Assembly: GCA_963823495.1 (NCBI GenBank)
Contig: CAWGLV010000001.1
Span: 2,604,001-2,668,000 of the forward strand
Reading direction: 5' to 3'
DNA length: 64,000 nt
From: DATDAH01 sp963823495
Lineage (GTDB): Bacteria > Actinomycetota > Acidimicrobiia > Acidimicrobiales > DATDAH01
Shown: one piece after another, positions 8,629-16,564 of the stretch
Layout of the letters: every line of letters starts with the position of its first letter
Position numbering within the stretch: position 1 is the first letter of the stretch
Translations under genes and position numbers: made by a program
Notes under the pieces: model-generated
Database searches by the model: none
Told to the model about the DNA's origin: nothing
What the model saw: the letters and a program-made list of their open reading frames with translations, nothing else

Positions 8629-8823
8629 ATGGCTGAGCGAGAACAGAAGCGCAAGACGGCTCCTTCCCGACAGGAGGAGGAGGTCGAGGACGCCCCGGCC
8701 TCGTCGGAGTCCGGCGAGAAGATCAAAGCCGAGCTGGACGACCTCCTGGACGAGATCGACGAGGTCCTCGAGACCAACGCCGAGGACTTCGTGAAGTCCT
8801 ATGTGCAGAAGGGCGGCGAGTGA
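8629..8823 (+). CDS. pup: Prokaryotic ubiquitin-like protein Pup, Glu-terminated
   Basis: 64 aa, ATG. Highly charged and disordered N-terminus; the helix region (KIKAELDDLLDEIDEVLETN, then AEDFVKSYVQKGGE) is the segment that binds the Mpa coiled coil. It ends GGE, so the C-terminal Glu is encoded directly and PafA can ligate it without prior deamidation, unlike mycobacterial GGQ forms. It sits directly after dop, presumably cotranscribed. Short inverted repeats lie right after the stop (8823-8837 and 8884-8900). Confidence 0.97.
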   Translation: MAEREQKRKTAPSRQEEEVEDAPASSESGEKIKAELDDLLDEIDEVLETNAEDFVKSYVQKGGE

Positions 8824-8900
8824 TCACGGAGCGTGATTCCCTGACCACGGATTGACCCGTACGGCCTGAACTCGAGGCACGAACTGTCGGATTCCGACAG
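8823..8900 (+). terminator. Two short inverted repeats after pup
   Basis: ATCACG-GAG-CGTGAT at 8823-8837 and CTGTCGG-ATT-CCGACAG at 8884-8900 are perfect inverted repeats in the 120-base gap between pup and the PhoX-like gene. Neither is followed by a T tract, so they may act as weak terminators, RNA-end stabilisers or operators; the sequence cannot decide. Confidence 0.35.
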
Positions 8901-8943
8901 CTATGCCCTCCGGGAGCGTGCGGGGCGTGCTTGGATTCCCCCC

Positions 8944-10293
8944 ATGACATCCGGAGGCATCAGCAGGCGAGGGTTCATCGGGGGGACGGCGGGGGCCGGA
9001 GCCGTCCTCGTCATCGGGACGAGGGCCTCGGCCCAGCAGGGTGGAGGCGGGCCCTACGGGGCGCTGGCCGCGCAGGCCGACGCCAACGGCCTGAAGTTGC
9101 CGGACGGCTTCACCTCCCGGGTCATCGCCCGGTCCGAGGAGCCGGTGCCGGGCACGGACTTCGTCTGGCCGATCTACCCCGACGGGGCGGCGACCTTCGC
9201 CATCGATGACGGCGGGTGGTACCACGTCGTCAACAGCGAGGTCTTCAGCGAGGGTCAAGGCGGGGTCAGCGTGCTCCGGTACGACGCCGAGGGCGAGGTC
9301 GTCGACGCCTACTCGCTGCTCACCGGCACCACCGCGAACTGCGCCGGCGGACCGACACCCTGGGGGACGTGGCTCTCGGGGGAGGAGACCGCCGGCGGCC
9401 GGATCTGGGAGTGCGACCCGACCACCCCCGACAGTGGCCGTCCCCGGCCGGCCCTGGGCCGCTTCGTACATGAGGCCGCAGCCGTCGACCCCGACAACGA
9501 GCGGATCTACCTCACTGAAGACCTGCCCGACGGAGCGTTCTACCGTTTCACCCCCGACGCCTACCCGAACCTGTCGGCCGGCCTGCTGGAGGTCGCCTCG
9601 GTGGACCCAGACGGGTCCGTGACCTGGCACGAGGTCCCCGATCCCTCCGCCGCCGAGCAGGACACCCGCCTGCAGGTCCCCGAGGTCACGAGCTACAACG
9701 GCGGCGAGGGCTGCTGGTACGCCGACGGGATGGTCTACTTCACCACCAAGGGCGACGACCACGTCTGGTCCCTGGACCCGGCCACCGACACCATCGAGGT
9801 CGTCTACGACGGCACGGGCCTGCTGACCGGCGTCGACAACATCACCGTCGAATCGGGCTCGGGCGACCTCTACGTCGCCGAAGACGGCGGCGACATGCAG
9901 CTCGTGGTCATCACCGCGGACGGCGAGTTGGCCCCGGTCGCCCAGGTCACCGCCGAGCCCCTCCCCCCTGAGTCCATCCCGTCGGAGGTGACGGGTCCGG
10001 TGTTCTCACCCGACGGCACCCGCCTCTACTTCAGCTCCCAACGGGGCGGGGACCCCCAGACCGGGATCACCTACGAGGTCACCGGCCCGTTCCGGGGCAT
10101 CGAGGCCGAGCAGCCCGCCCCGACGACGACGATGGCCGCGGCCAACGGATCCGGTGACGAGGAGTCGAGCGACGACGGCGGCTCCGCCGCGGTCCCCATC
10201 GGCATCGCCGTCGGCGCCGCCGCGGTCGTCACCGCAGGCGTGGTCGCCGTGCGTCGCCGCCGGGCGCCCGCCGACCCCGGTCAGTCGTCGTAG
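8944..10293 (+). CDS. Tat-exported PhoX-family (DUF839) protein with C-terminal membrane anchor
   Basis: 449 aa. Twin-arginine signal ISRRGFIGG followed by a hydrophobic stretch and an AxA-like site near ASAQ (about residue 31). The body is a DUF839/PhoX beta-propeller with the family signature CAGGPTPWGTWLSGEET and FVHEAAAVDP. PhoX proteins are Ca/Fe phosphatases, but many DUF839 members are uncharacterised, so phosphatase activity is an inference. A linker rich in Thr/Ser/Asp leads to one C-terminal helix (IGIAVGAAAVVTAGVVAV) and basic tail, tethering it to the outer face of the membrane. TatB and TatC are encoded at 20.6-21.7 kb. Confidence 0.82.
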   Translation: MTSGGISRRGFIGGTAGAGAVLVIGTRASAQQGGGGPYGALAAQADANGLKLPDGFTSRVIARSEEPVPGTDFVWPIYPDGAATFAIDDGGWYHVVNSEVFSEGQGGVSVLRYDAEGEVVDAYSLLTGTTANCAGGPTPWGTWLSGEETAGGRIWECDPTTPDSGRPRPALGRFVHEAAAVDPDNERIYLTEDLPDGAFYRFTPDAYPNLSAGLLEVASVDPDGSVTWHEVPDPSAAEQDTRLQVPEVTSYNGGEGCWYADGMVYFTTKGDDHVWSLDPATDTIEVVYDGTGLLTGVDNITVESGSGDLYVAEDGGDMQLVVITADGELAPVAQVTAEPLPPESIPSEVTGPVFSPDGTRLYFSSQRGGDPQTGITYEVTGPFRGIEAEQPAPTTTMAAANGSGDEESSDDGGSAAVPIGIAVGAAAVVTAGVVAVRRRRAPADPGQSS

Positions 10294-10895
10294 GGGACGT
10301 CCGCGTCCGGGAAGCGGGGCCGGCCGAGCGGCTCGGCTGAGCGCCGGTAGGTCAGGAGGACCGCGCCCGATGCAGTCGGCGCGGCACCGACCAGGTCGAA
10401 GCGATGGGCGCCGGCCTCGTCGAAGAGGCGCCGGCCGACGCCCAGCACGACGGGGTACTGCACGAGACGGACCTCGTCGACGGCGTCCGCGGCCAGGAGG
10501 GCCCGGGCCACCGAGCCGCTGCCGGCCAGGAGGATGTCGCCCCCCTCCTCGGCCTTGAGGGCCTCGACGGCCTCGACCAGATCGCCCTCGATGACCTCGG
10601 TGTTGTGCCACGCGGGTTCGGTCAGGGTGGTCGACGCCACGACCTTCCGCATCGAGTTGAGCTTGTCGGCGAAGGGGTCGCCGGCGCGGCCGGGCCAGGC
10701 CCCGGCGAAGGACTCGTAGGTCCGCCGCCCGAGCAGCGAGATGTCCGATGCCTGGAGCTCCTCGTCCTTGAACTCGCCGATCTCGTCAGCCCAGAACGGC
10801 ATCGTCCAGGCCCCGTGGGGATAGTCGTCCTCGCCGCCCGGGGCCTCGATGACCCCGTCCAGCGAGATGAACTCGGTGACGACCAACTTGCGCAC
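10281..10895 (-). CDS. Dihydrofolate-reductase-fold (RibD C-terminal) family reductase
   Basis: 204 aa from GTG at 10895 with a GGGAGG ribosome site. Opens RKLVVTEFISLDGVIEAPGG and contains LLGRRTYESFAGAWP, the standard signature of the RibD_C/YyaP-like DHFR-fold family common in actinobacteria; LLAGSGSVARALLAADAVDE is the NADPH-binding half. The physiological substrate is unknown. It is convergent with the PhoX-like gene (13-base tail overlap, 10281-10293) and divergent from prcB. Confidence 0.85.
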   Translation of the reverse strand: MRKLVVTEFISLDGVIEAPGGEDDYPHGAWTMPFWADEIGEFKDEELQASDISLLGRRTYESFAGAWPGRAGDPFADKLNSMRKVVASTTLTEPAWHNTEVIEGDLVEAVEALKAEEGGDILLAGSGSVARALLAADAVDEVRLVQYPVVLGVGRRLFDEAGAHRFDLVGAAPTASGAVLLTYRRSAEPLGRPRFPDADVPYDD

Positions 10896-10968
10896 AGCGC
10901 CTCCCCCTTGGGACCGGTGGGGAACATTGTCGCCGATCGAGCCATCTCTGCTGTCCCCACTGATCGTC

Positions 10969-11007
10969 GGAGGCAATAGGGGGCGGATTCCGCCCCCTAT
11001 TGCCTCC
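10969..11007. promoter_or_regulatory. 39-base near-perfect palindrome upstream of prcB
   Basis: Two 19-base arms (10969-10987 and 10989-11007) are exact reverse complements around a single central T. It lies in the 150-base divergent region between the DHFR-fold gene and prcB, ending 25 bases before the prcB -10 element, so it is not a terminator between convergent genes. It could be a large operator or, if transcription starts upstream, an RNA hairpin. Confidence 0.7.
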
Positions 11008-11045
11008 AATGTGGTGGGGGACGTGGCGCCGGTAGCCTCCGGGCG

Positions 11046-11840
11046 GTGACGATGCCGTTCTTCCGGGCCGAGGACGATCCAGGGCCTGACTTCTCGACGC
11101 TGGTGCGCCGGGCGGGACTGGAGCCCCCTGCTCTGGGCCGTCACGGGGACACCACCACGCTGACCCACGGGACCACGGTCGTGGCCCTGCGCTACGCCGA
11201 CGGGGTGATCATGGCCGGGGACCGACGGGCCACCGCCGGCAACCTGATCAGCCACCGCCACATGGACAAGGTCTTCCCCGCCGACCGCCACTCCGGAGTG
11301 GCCATCGCCGGCGCCGCGGGCCCCGCGGTCGAGATGGTCAAGCTGTTCCAGCTCCAGCTCGAGCACTACGAGAAGGTCGAGGGCGAGCAGCTCTCCCTGG
11401 AAGGCAAGGCCAACCAGCTGTCGATGATGGTGCGGGGCAACCTCCCCGCCGCCCTGCAGGGCCTCGCCGTGGTACCCCTGTTCGCCGGCTACGACCTGGG
11501 TCGGGAGACGGGCCGGCTGTTCGAGTTCGACGTGACGGGTGGCCGCTACGAGGAGAACGACCACGCCAGCACCGGCTCGGGCTCGCTGCACGCCGGCACG
11601 GTCGTGAAGCTGGGCTGGGAACCGGACCTGACCCGCGAGGCAGGCGTGGACCTCGCCCTCAAAGCGCTCTTCCAGGCCGCCGACGAGGACGCCGCCACCG
11701 GCGGGCCCGACCTGGTCCGCGGCATCTACCCGACCATGGCGTCCATCACCGCCGAGGGCTTCACCGCCGTCGAACGCGACGAGATCGCCGAGCGCTTCCG
11801 CCTCCTGCTCGAGTCGATGGACGGCGGCATGGCCTCATGA
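11046..11840 (+). CDS. prcB: 20S proteasome beta subunit precursor
   Basis: 264 aa from GTG. A 42-residue propeptide ends at HG; the mature protein begins at Thr43 (TTVVALRYADGV), the N-terminal nucleophile. Asp and Lys of the active site lie in GDRRAT and HMDKVFPA. It forms the inner heptameric rings of the PrcAB core. A TAGCCT -10 element at 11033-11038 sits seven bases before the start codon, so the transcript is probably leaderless. prcA follows after 52 bases. Confidence 0.97.
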   Translation: MTMPFFRAEDDPGPDFSTLVRRAGLEPPALGRHGDTTTLTHGTTVVALRYADGVIMAGDRRATAGNLISHRHMDKVFPADRHSGVAIAGAAGPAVEMVKLFQLQLEHYEKVEGEQLSLEGKANQLSMMVRGNLPAALQGLAVVPLFAGYDLGRETGRLFEFDVTGGRYEENDHASTGSGSLHAGTVVKLGWEPDLTREAGVDLALKALFQAADEDAATGGPDLVRGIYPTMASITAEGFTAVERDEIAERFRLLLESMDGGMAS

Positions 11841-11892
11841 GCGCCGGCGCGGGACTGACGGCCGGTCGACGGAGTCGACAGGAGCGGCCCCG

Positions 11893-12660
11893 ATGAGCAT
11901 GCCCTTCTACGTCGCCCCCGAGCAGCGGATGAAGGACCTGGCCGACTACGCCCGCAAGGGCATCGCCCGGGGCCGGAGCCTGGTGGCCGTGGCCTACGCC
12001 GACGGCGTCGCCATCGTGGCCGAGAACCAGTCCAACACCCTGCGCAAGATCAGCGAGATCTACGATCGCATCGCCTTCGCCGGGGTCGGCAAGTACAACG
12101 AGTTCGACCAGCTGCGCATCGCCGGGGTCAGGCACGCCGACCTCAAGGGCTTCAGCTACAGCCGCGAGGACGTGAACGCCAGGGGCCTGGCCAACCAGTA
12201 CGCCCAGATCCTCGGCCAGATCTTCACCCACGAGATGAAGCCGATGGAGGTCGAGATCCTGGTGGCCGAGATCGGCCCGGAGACCGAGGACGACCAGATG
12301 TTCCACGTCCTCTACGACGGCACGGTCCGCGACGAGAACCAGTGCACGGCCCTGGGTGGAGACGCGGAGCCCATCGTCACCCGACTCCGGGAGACCTGGA
12401 CCGAGGGCCAGGACCTCGATGCGGCCCTGACCGGGGCCATCGAGGCGCTGACCGGGCCGGAGCGACGCCTGTCGGCCGACGACCTCGAGGTCGCGGTGCT
12501 GGACCGCACGACCGGCCAGCGCCGGACGTTCCGGCGCATCGAGCCCGCCGAGCTCCGCACCCGACTCGGTGACCTCGTGGCCGCCACGACCGGCAACGGC
12601 GGCGGTGTCGACCTCGAGCCCCCGCCGCCCGACGACGACGAGCCCGCCGCCCAGCCCTAG
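11893..12660 (+). CDS. prcA: 20S proteasome alpha subunit
   Basis: 255 aa. The N-terminal gate segment MSMPFYVAPEQRMKDLADYA and RKGIARGRSLVAVAYADGV are typical of actinobacterial PrcA. It forms the outer rings and the gate that is opened by the Mpa C-terminal QYL motif. The tail beyond about residue 230 is acidic and Pro-rich; its final codons (EPAAQP plus TAG) are the first partial copy of the tandem repeat array that follows, so the C-terminus may have been shaped by that repeat. Confidence 0.96.
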   Translation: MSMPFYVAPEQRMKDLADYARKGIARGRSLVAVAYADGVAIVAENQSNTLRKISEIYDRIAFAGVGKYNEFDQLRIAGVRHADLKGFSYSREDVNARGLANQYAQILGQIFTHEMKPMEVEILVAEIGPETEDDQMFHVLYDGTVRDENQCTALGGDAEPIVTRLRETWTEGQDLDAALTGAIEALTGPERRLSADDLEVAVLDRTTGQRRTFRRIEPAELRTRLGDLVAATTGNGGGVDLEPPPPDDDEPAAQP

Positions 12661-12977
12661 TCGAGCCCTTCGGAGCCCGCCGCCCAGCCCTAGTCGAGCC
12701 CTTCGGAGCCCGCCGCCCAGCCCCTAGTCGAGCCCTCCGGAGCCCGCCGCCCAGCCCTAGTCGAGCCCTTCGGAGCCCGCCGCCCAGCCCCTAGTCGAGC
12801 CCTTCGGAGCCCGCCGCCCAGCCCTAGTCGAGCCCTTCGGAGCCCGCCGCCCAGCCCCTAGTCGAGCCCTTCGGAGCCCGCCGCCCAGCCCTAGTCGAGC
12901 CCTTCGGAGCCCGCCGCCCAGCCCTAGTCGAGCCCTCCGGAGCCCGCCGCCCAGCCCTAGTCGAGCCCTTCGGAGCC
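12640..12977. repeat. Tandem array of a 33/34-bp unit between convergent genes
   Basis: Nine full copies (starts 12661, 12694, 12728, 12761, 12795, 12828, 12862, 12895, 12928) of a unit beginning TCGAGCCCTTCGG and ending CAGCCCTAG, plus a 21-base partial copy at the 5' side that is the end of prcA and a 17-base partial copy at the 3' side that is the end of the DUF2007 gene. Copies 2, 4 and 6 have one extra C; copies 3 and 9 read CCTCCGG in place of CCTTCGG. Each unit ends in CTAG, which supplies TAG on both strands. There are no spacers, so it is not CRISPR. Confidence 0.97.
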
Positions 12978-13217
12978 GACGGGGTCGCCCTCCGGGCCTT
13001 CGTCGAAGACCTCCTCCACGGCGTCGGAGAGGAGCAGTTCCCGGGCGATGCCCAGGCTCGACTCGTCGACCCAGATGTGGGTCTGACCCACGGGATAGAC
13101 ATCACTCGCGCCCCGGAGCTCCCAGAGGATCCCCTCCACGCCGAGCCGGGCCGCGAGCACCCTGGCCTCGAACGGCGTGTCGACGCTGGCCAGGTGGGCC
13201 ATGTGGAGATCGTCCAC
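12957..13217 (-). CDS. DUF2007 (putative signal-transducing) protein
   Basis: 86 aa from GTG at 13217. The core AHLASVDTPFEARVLAARLG followed by GILWELRGASDVYP and IWVDESSLGIARELL is the small alpha-beta DUF2007 fold, thought to be a ligand- or protein-binding module. Its last codons (GSEGLD and stop) lie in the tandem repeat array. Divergent from pafA with 62 bases between starts. Confidence 0.8.
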   Translation of the reverse strand: MDDLHMAHLASVDTPFEARVLAARLGVEGILWELRGASDVYPVGQTHIWVDESSLGIARELLLSDAVEEVFDEGPEGDPVGSEGLD

Positions 13218-13236
13218 CCGGTCACCGTACCGGTCG

Positions 13237-13251
13237 GGGGTGGACCACCCC
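13237..13251. promoter_or_regulatory. 15-base palindrome in the pafA/DUF2007 divergent promoter
   Basis: GGGGTGG-A-CCACCCC, a perfect 7-bp inverted repeat around one base, lies midway between the two divergent starts and 16 bases upstream of the pafA -10 element (13268-13273). Position fits an operator for either gene; no regulator is known. Confidence 0.35.
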
Positions 13252-13279
13252 GGGGGTGCACTACCGGTAGCGTGCGCGG

Positions 13280-14638
13280 ATGGACCGGCGGATCTTCGGG
13301 CTCGAGAACGAGTACGGGGTCACCTGCACGCTGCGGGGCCAGCGTCGGCTCAGCCCCGACGAGGTGGCCCGCTACCTCTTCCGCCGCGTCGTGTCCTGGG
13401 GCCGCAGCTCGAACGTGTTCCTCGCCAACGGCGCCCGCCTCTACCTCGACGTCGGCAGCCACCCCGAGTACGCCACCCCGGAGTGCGACTCCATCTACGA
13501 CCTCGTCGTGCACGACAAGGCCGGCGAGCGGATCCTCGAACAGCTCCTGGCGTCGGCCGAGCAGCGGCTCCGGGAGGAGGGCATCCGGGGGGTCATCTAC
13601 CTCTTCAAGAACAACACCGACTCGGCCGGCAACTCCTACGGCTGCCACGAGAACTACCTGACCAGCCGGCGGGACGACTTCAGCCACTACGTGGACGTCC
13701 TCATCCCGTTCCTGGTCAGCCGCCAGATCTACGCCGGGGCGGGCAAGGTCCTGCAGACGGCCCGGGGAGCGATGTTCTGCATCAGCCAGCGGGCCGAGCA
13801 CATCTGGGAGGGCGTCTCCAGCGCCACGACCCGCTCCCGGCCCATCATCAACACCCGCGACGAGCCCCATGCCGATGCCGAGCGCTACCGGCGCCTCCAC
13901 GTCATCGTGGGTGATTCGAACATGAGCGAGTACGCCACGTTCCTCAAGGTCGGGGCGGCCAGCATCATCCTGCGCATGCTCGAGGAGCCGTCGGTGGTGA
14001 TCCGGGACATGACCCTGGAGAACCCCATCCGGGCCATCCGGGAGATCAGCCACGACCTCACCTGCACCCGGCGGGTGCGGCTGGCCAACGGCCGGGAGGC
14101 CTCCGCCCTGGAGATCCAGTCCGAGTACCTGAACCGGGCGCTGCGCTTCGCGGACACCCGCGGCCTCACCCCCCTGGAGCAACAGGCCCTGGAGATGTGG
14201 GAACACACCCTGACCGGGCTCGAGAAGGACCCGTTCTCCCTGGACCGCGAATGCGACTGGGTCATCAAGCACAACCTGATCGAGGCCTACCGCGAGCGCC
14301 ATGACCTCCCGCTGGCCCACCCGCGGGTCGCCCTGCTGGACCTGCAGTACCACGACGTCAACCGCAACCGCGGCCTCTTCTACAAGATGCAGCAGAAGGG
14401 GATGGTGGACCGGGTCGCCACCGACGCCGACATCAACCACGCCGTGGAGCACCCGCCGGCGACCACCCGGGCCGCCCTGCGGGGTGAGTTCATCAAGAAG
14501 GCCAAGGAGAAGAAACGGGACTACACGGTGGACTGGGTCCACCTGAAGCTGAACGACCAGGCCCAGCGCACCGTCCTGTGCAAGGACCCCTTCAAGGCCC
14601 GCGACGAGCGGGTCGAGAAGCTGATCGCCTCGTTGTAG
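13280..14638 (+). CDS. pafA: Pup-protein ligase PafA
   Basis: 452 aa. RRIFGLENEYGVTCT gives the Mg-ATP Glu; LANGARLYLDVGSHPEY has the catalytic Asp; later NTRDEPHADAERYRRLH and the C-terminal RCC-like domain are conserved. It lacks the Dop loop, which separates it from the gene at 7104. PafA phosphorylates the Pup C-terminal Glu and joins it to substrate lysines. A TAGCGT -10 element (13268-13273) sits six bases before the ATG, indicating a leaderless transcript. Followed six bases later by the DUF3866 gene. Confidence 0.96.
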   Translation: MDRRIFGLENEYGVTCTLRGQRRLSPDEVARYLFRRVVSWGRSSNVFLANGARLYLDVGSHPEYATPECDSIYDLVVHDKAGERILEQLLASAEQRLREEGIRGVIYLFKNNTDSAGNSYGCHENYLTSRRDDFSHYVDVLIPFLVSRQIYAGAGKVLQTARGAMFCISQRAEHIWEGVSSATTRSRPIINTRDEPHADAERYRRLHVIVGDSNMSEYATFLKVGAASIILRMLEEPSVVIRDMTLENPIRAIREISHDLTCTRRVRLANGREASALEIQSEYLNRALRFADTRGLTPLEQQALEMWEHTLTGLEKDPFSLDRECDWVIKHNLIEAYRERHDLPLAHPRVALLDLQYHDVNRNRGLFYKMQQKGMVDRVATDADINHAVEHPPATTRAALRGEFIKKAKEKKRDYTVDWVHLKLNDQAQRTVLCKDPFKARDERVEKLIASL

Positions 14639-14644
14639 GCGCCG

Positions 14645-15658
14645 GTGCCCTCCTTCCGCACCGGCGCGGTCACCGAGATCCTGAGTGAACGCGTCGGGTT
14701 CCAGCGCGTCGGCCTCGACCTCGGCGACGACGAGCCGGCCCGGGCCTACGTCCTCACCCAGCTGATCGGCCCCGTGGCGGTGGGGGACCGGGTGGTGTGC
14801 AACACCACTGCCGTCGAGCTCGGGCTCGGCACGGGCGGCTGGCACGTCGTGCACTGGAACCTGGCCCGGGAGTCCTGGGCCGACCGCGGTCCCGGCCACA
14901 TCATGAAGCTCCGCTACACGAGTCTCCAGGCCGACACGGGCGCGGGAGAAGAGGACCACCCGGAGGTCCCCGCCCGACTCGACGGCACCCCAGTGGTGGT
15001 GTGCACGGTGCACAGCCAGGTCCCGGCTGTGGTCGTGGCCGCGCTCGACGCCCGCCCCGGCACCCGCATCGCCTACGTGATGACCGACGGCGCCGCCCTG
15101 CCCATCGCCTTCTCGGACCTCACCGCCACCATGATCGAGCGGGACCTCCTCGTGGGCACCGTGACCGCCGGCCACGCCTTCGGTGGCGACCTGGAGGCGG
15201 TCAACGTGGCCTCGGCCCTCACCATGGCCCGCCATGTGCTCGGCGCCGAGCTGATCGTGCTGGGCATGGGCCCCGGCGTGGTGGGCACCGGCACGACCCT
15301 GGGCACCACCTCGCTCGAGGCGGTGGGGGCCCTGGACACCGTCGCCGCGCTGGGTGGGCGGCCGGTGGCCTGTCTCCGCGTCTCCTCCGGCGATCCCCGG
15401 GACCGCCACCAGGGCGTCAGCCACCACACCCGCACGGTCCTGGACCTGGTCCGCTCACCTGTCCGGGTGGCCGCCAACCCCGGACTCGGCCCGCTGGAAG
15501 GTCACGAGGTGATCGAGGTCGATGCTCCCGACACGCCCGCGCTCCTGGCCGCCGAGGAGCTCCACGTCACCACCATGGGACGCACCCCCGACCAGGATCC
15601 CGCCTACTTCGTCGCCGCCGGTCAGGCCGGCGTCCTGGGCGCCTCCCTCGTCGGCTGA
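14645..15658 (+). CDS. DUF3866 family protein
   Basis: 337 aa from GTG. Opens FRTGAVTEILSERVGFQRVG, an OB-like beta domain, and continues with KLRYTSLQ, VVVCTVHSQVP and a Gly-rich segment VLGMGPGVVGTGTTLG, the signature of actinobacterial DUF3866. Function unknown. It is regularly found beside pafA/pafB genes in actinobacteria as I recall, and here is 6 bases after pafA, so a link to the proteasome pathway is plausible but unproven. Confidence 0.8.
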   Translation: MPSFRTGAVTEILSERVGFQRVGLDLGDDEPARAYVLTQLIGPVAVGDRVVCNTTAVELGLGTGGWHVVHWNLARESWADRGPGHIMKLRYTSLQADTGAGEEDHPEVPARLDGTPVVVCTVHSQVPAVVVAALDARPGTRIAYVMTDGAALPIAFSDLTATMIERDLLVGTVTAGHAFGGDLEAVNVASALTMARHVLGAELIVLGMGPGVVGTGTTLGTTSLEAVGALDTVAALGGRPVACLRVSSGDPRDRHQGVSHHTRTVLDLVRSPVRVAANPGLGPLEGHEVIEVDAPDTPALLAAEELHVTTMGRTPDQDPAYFVAAGQAGVLGASLVG

Positions 15659-15717
15659 GCGCGAGGTAGCCGGATTGTCGCTCAGGTCCGCCCTGAACCG
15701 GTCGATACCCTTGGCCC

Positions 15718-16536
15718 ATGGGTCGCTCGCTCCTGCTCCTGCCCGTCCTCGCCCTGGCGGCAGCCGGCCTGACCGGCTGCGGGGAGGACGAGGCCAGCGC
15801 TTCAGAGCTGATCCGCAGCGCGCCGGCCGCCCTGGAGGAGGCCGGCACCATGCGGATGGCCATGGCGATGGAGGTGGCCGGCCAGGAGATCGAGGCCGAC
15901 GGCGCGTTCGACCTCGCCGAGCAGACCGGCATGATGACCATGCAGCTCCCACCCCCCGTCAACGGCGAGATCGAGACGGTCTTCGACGGCACGACCTACT
16001 TCATGAGCACCGCAGCCTTCGGCCCCGCGGCCCCGATCGACGCCGAGTGGATCCGCTTCGACCTCGAAGCACTGGCCGAGACGAGCGGCATCGACCTCCA
16101 GCAGCTCTCCCAGGCCGGGCAGAACAACCCGACCGATGCCCTGTCCGGCCTCGAAGCGGTGAGCGAGGACGGCATCGAGGAGCTCGGCTCCGAGGAGATC
16201 GACGGCGTCTCCACCACCGGTTACGCGGCGACCCTGGACATGGGGGCGGCCTTCGACCAGGCCCAGGAGGCCCTCGAGGAGAGCGGCGCGGACGACGGGC
16301 TCATCGACCGCGAGCAGTTCGACCGGTTCGTGGCGGCGTACGGCGACGATCCGATCGCCGTCGAGGTGTGGATCGGCGACGACGGGCTGGTCCGCCGGCA
16401 GGTGATGGACACGGTCATCCAGGGCCAGGAGATGGCCATGACGCTCGACTTGTTCGACTACGGCGAGCCCGTCGAGATCGCGATTCCCGACGCGGCCGAC
16501 ACGGTCGACTTCACCGACATCCTCCAGGAGTTCTGA
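15718..16536 (+). CDS. LppX/LprG-like lipoprotein
   Basis: 272 aa. Signal peptide with lipobox LTGC (Cys21). The mature part begins SELIRSAPAALEEAGTMRMA and has repeated beta strands (IETVFDGTTYFMS, EEIDGVSTTGYAATLD), the pattern of the LppX_LprAFG beta half-barrel fold that carries lipids through the periplasm in mycobacteria. Lipid binding is inferred from fold only. A TACCCT -10 (15706-15711) ends six bases before the ATG, suggesting a leaderless mRNA. Confidence 0.75.
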   Translation: MGRSLLLLPVLALAAAGLTGCGEDEASASELIRSAPAALEEAGTMRMAMAMEVAGQEIEADGAFDLAEQTGMMTMQLPPPVNGEIETVFDGTTYFMSTAAFGPAAPIDAEWIRFDLEALAETSGIDLQQLSQAGQNNPTDALSGLEAVSEDGIEELGSEEIDGVSTTGYAATLDMGAAFDQAQEALEESGADDGLIDREQFDRFVAAYGDDPIAVEVWIGDDGLVRRQVMDTVIQGQEMAMTLDLFDYGEPVEIAIPDAADTVDFTDILQEF

Positions 16537-16564
16537 TCCGGGGACCCGTAGGCTCGGGCGGGCC

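Noticed and set aside
10969..11007. Rho-independent terminator at the large palindrome
   Set aside because: It lies between divergent starts, with no gene ending toward it and no T tract; a regulatory element is more likely.
12640..12977. Regular repeats resembling a CRISPR array
   Set aside because: Units are contiguous with no unique spacers and no cas genes are nearby; partial copies are the ends of the flanking genes.
12824..15427. Long minus-strand open frame opposite pafA and DUF3866
   Set aside because: It is antisense to two well-supported genes and reads repetitive Gly/Asp-rich sequence, a common third-position GC effect.
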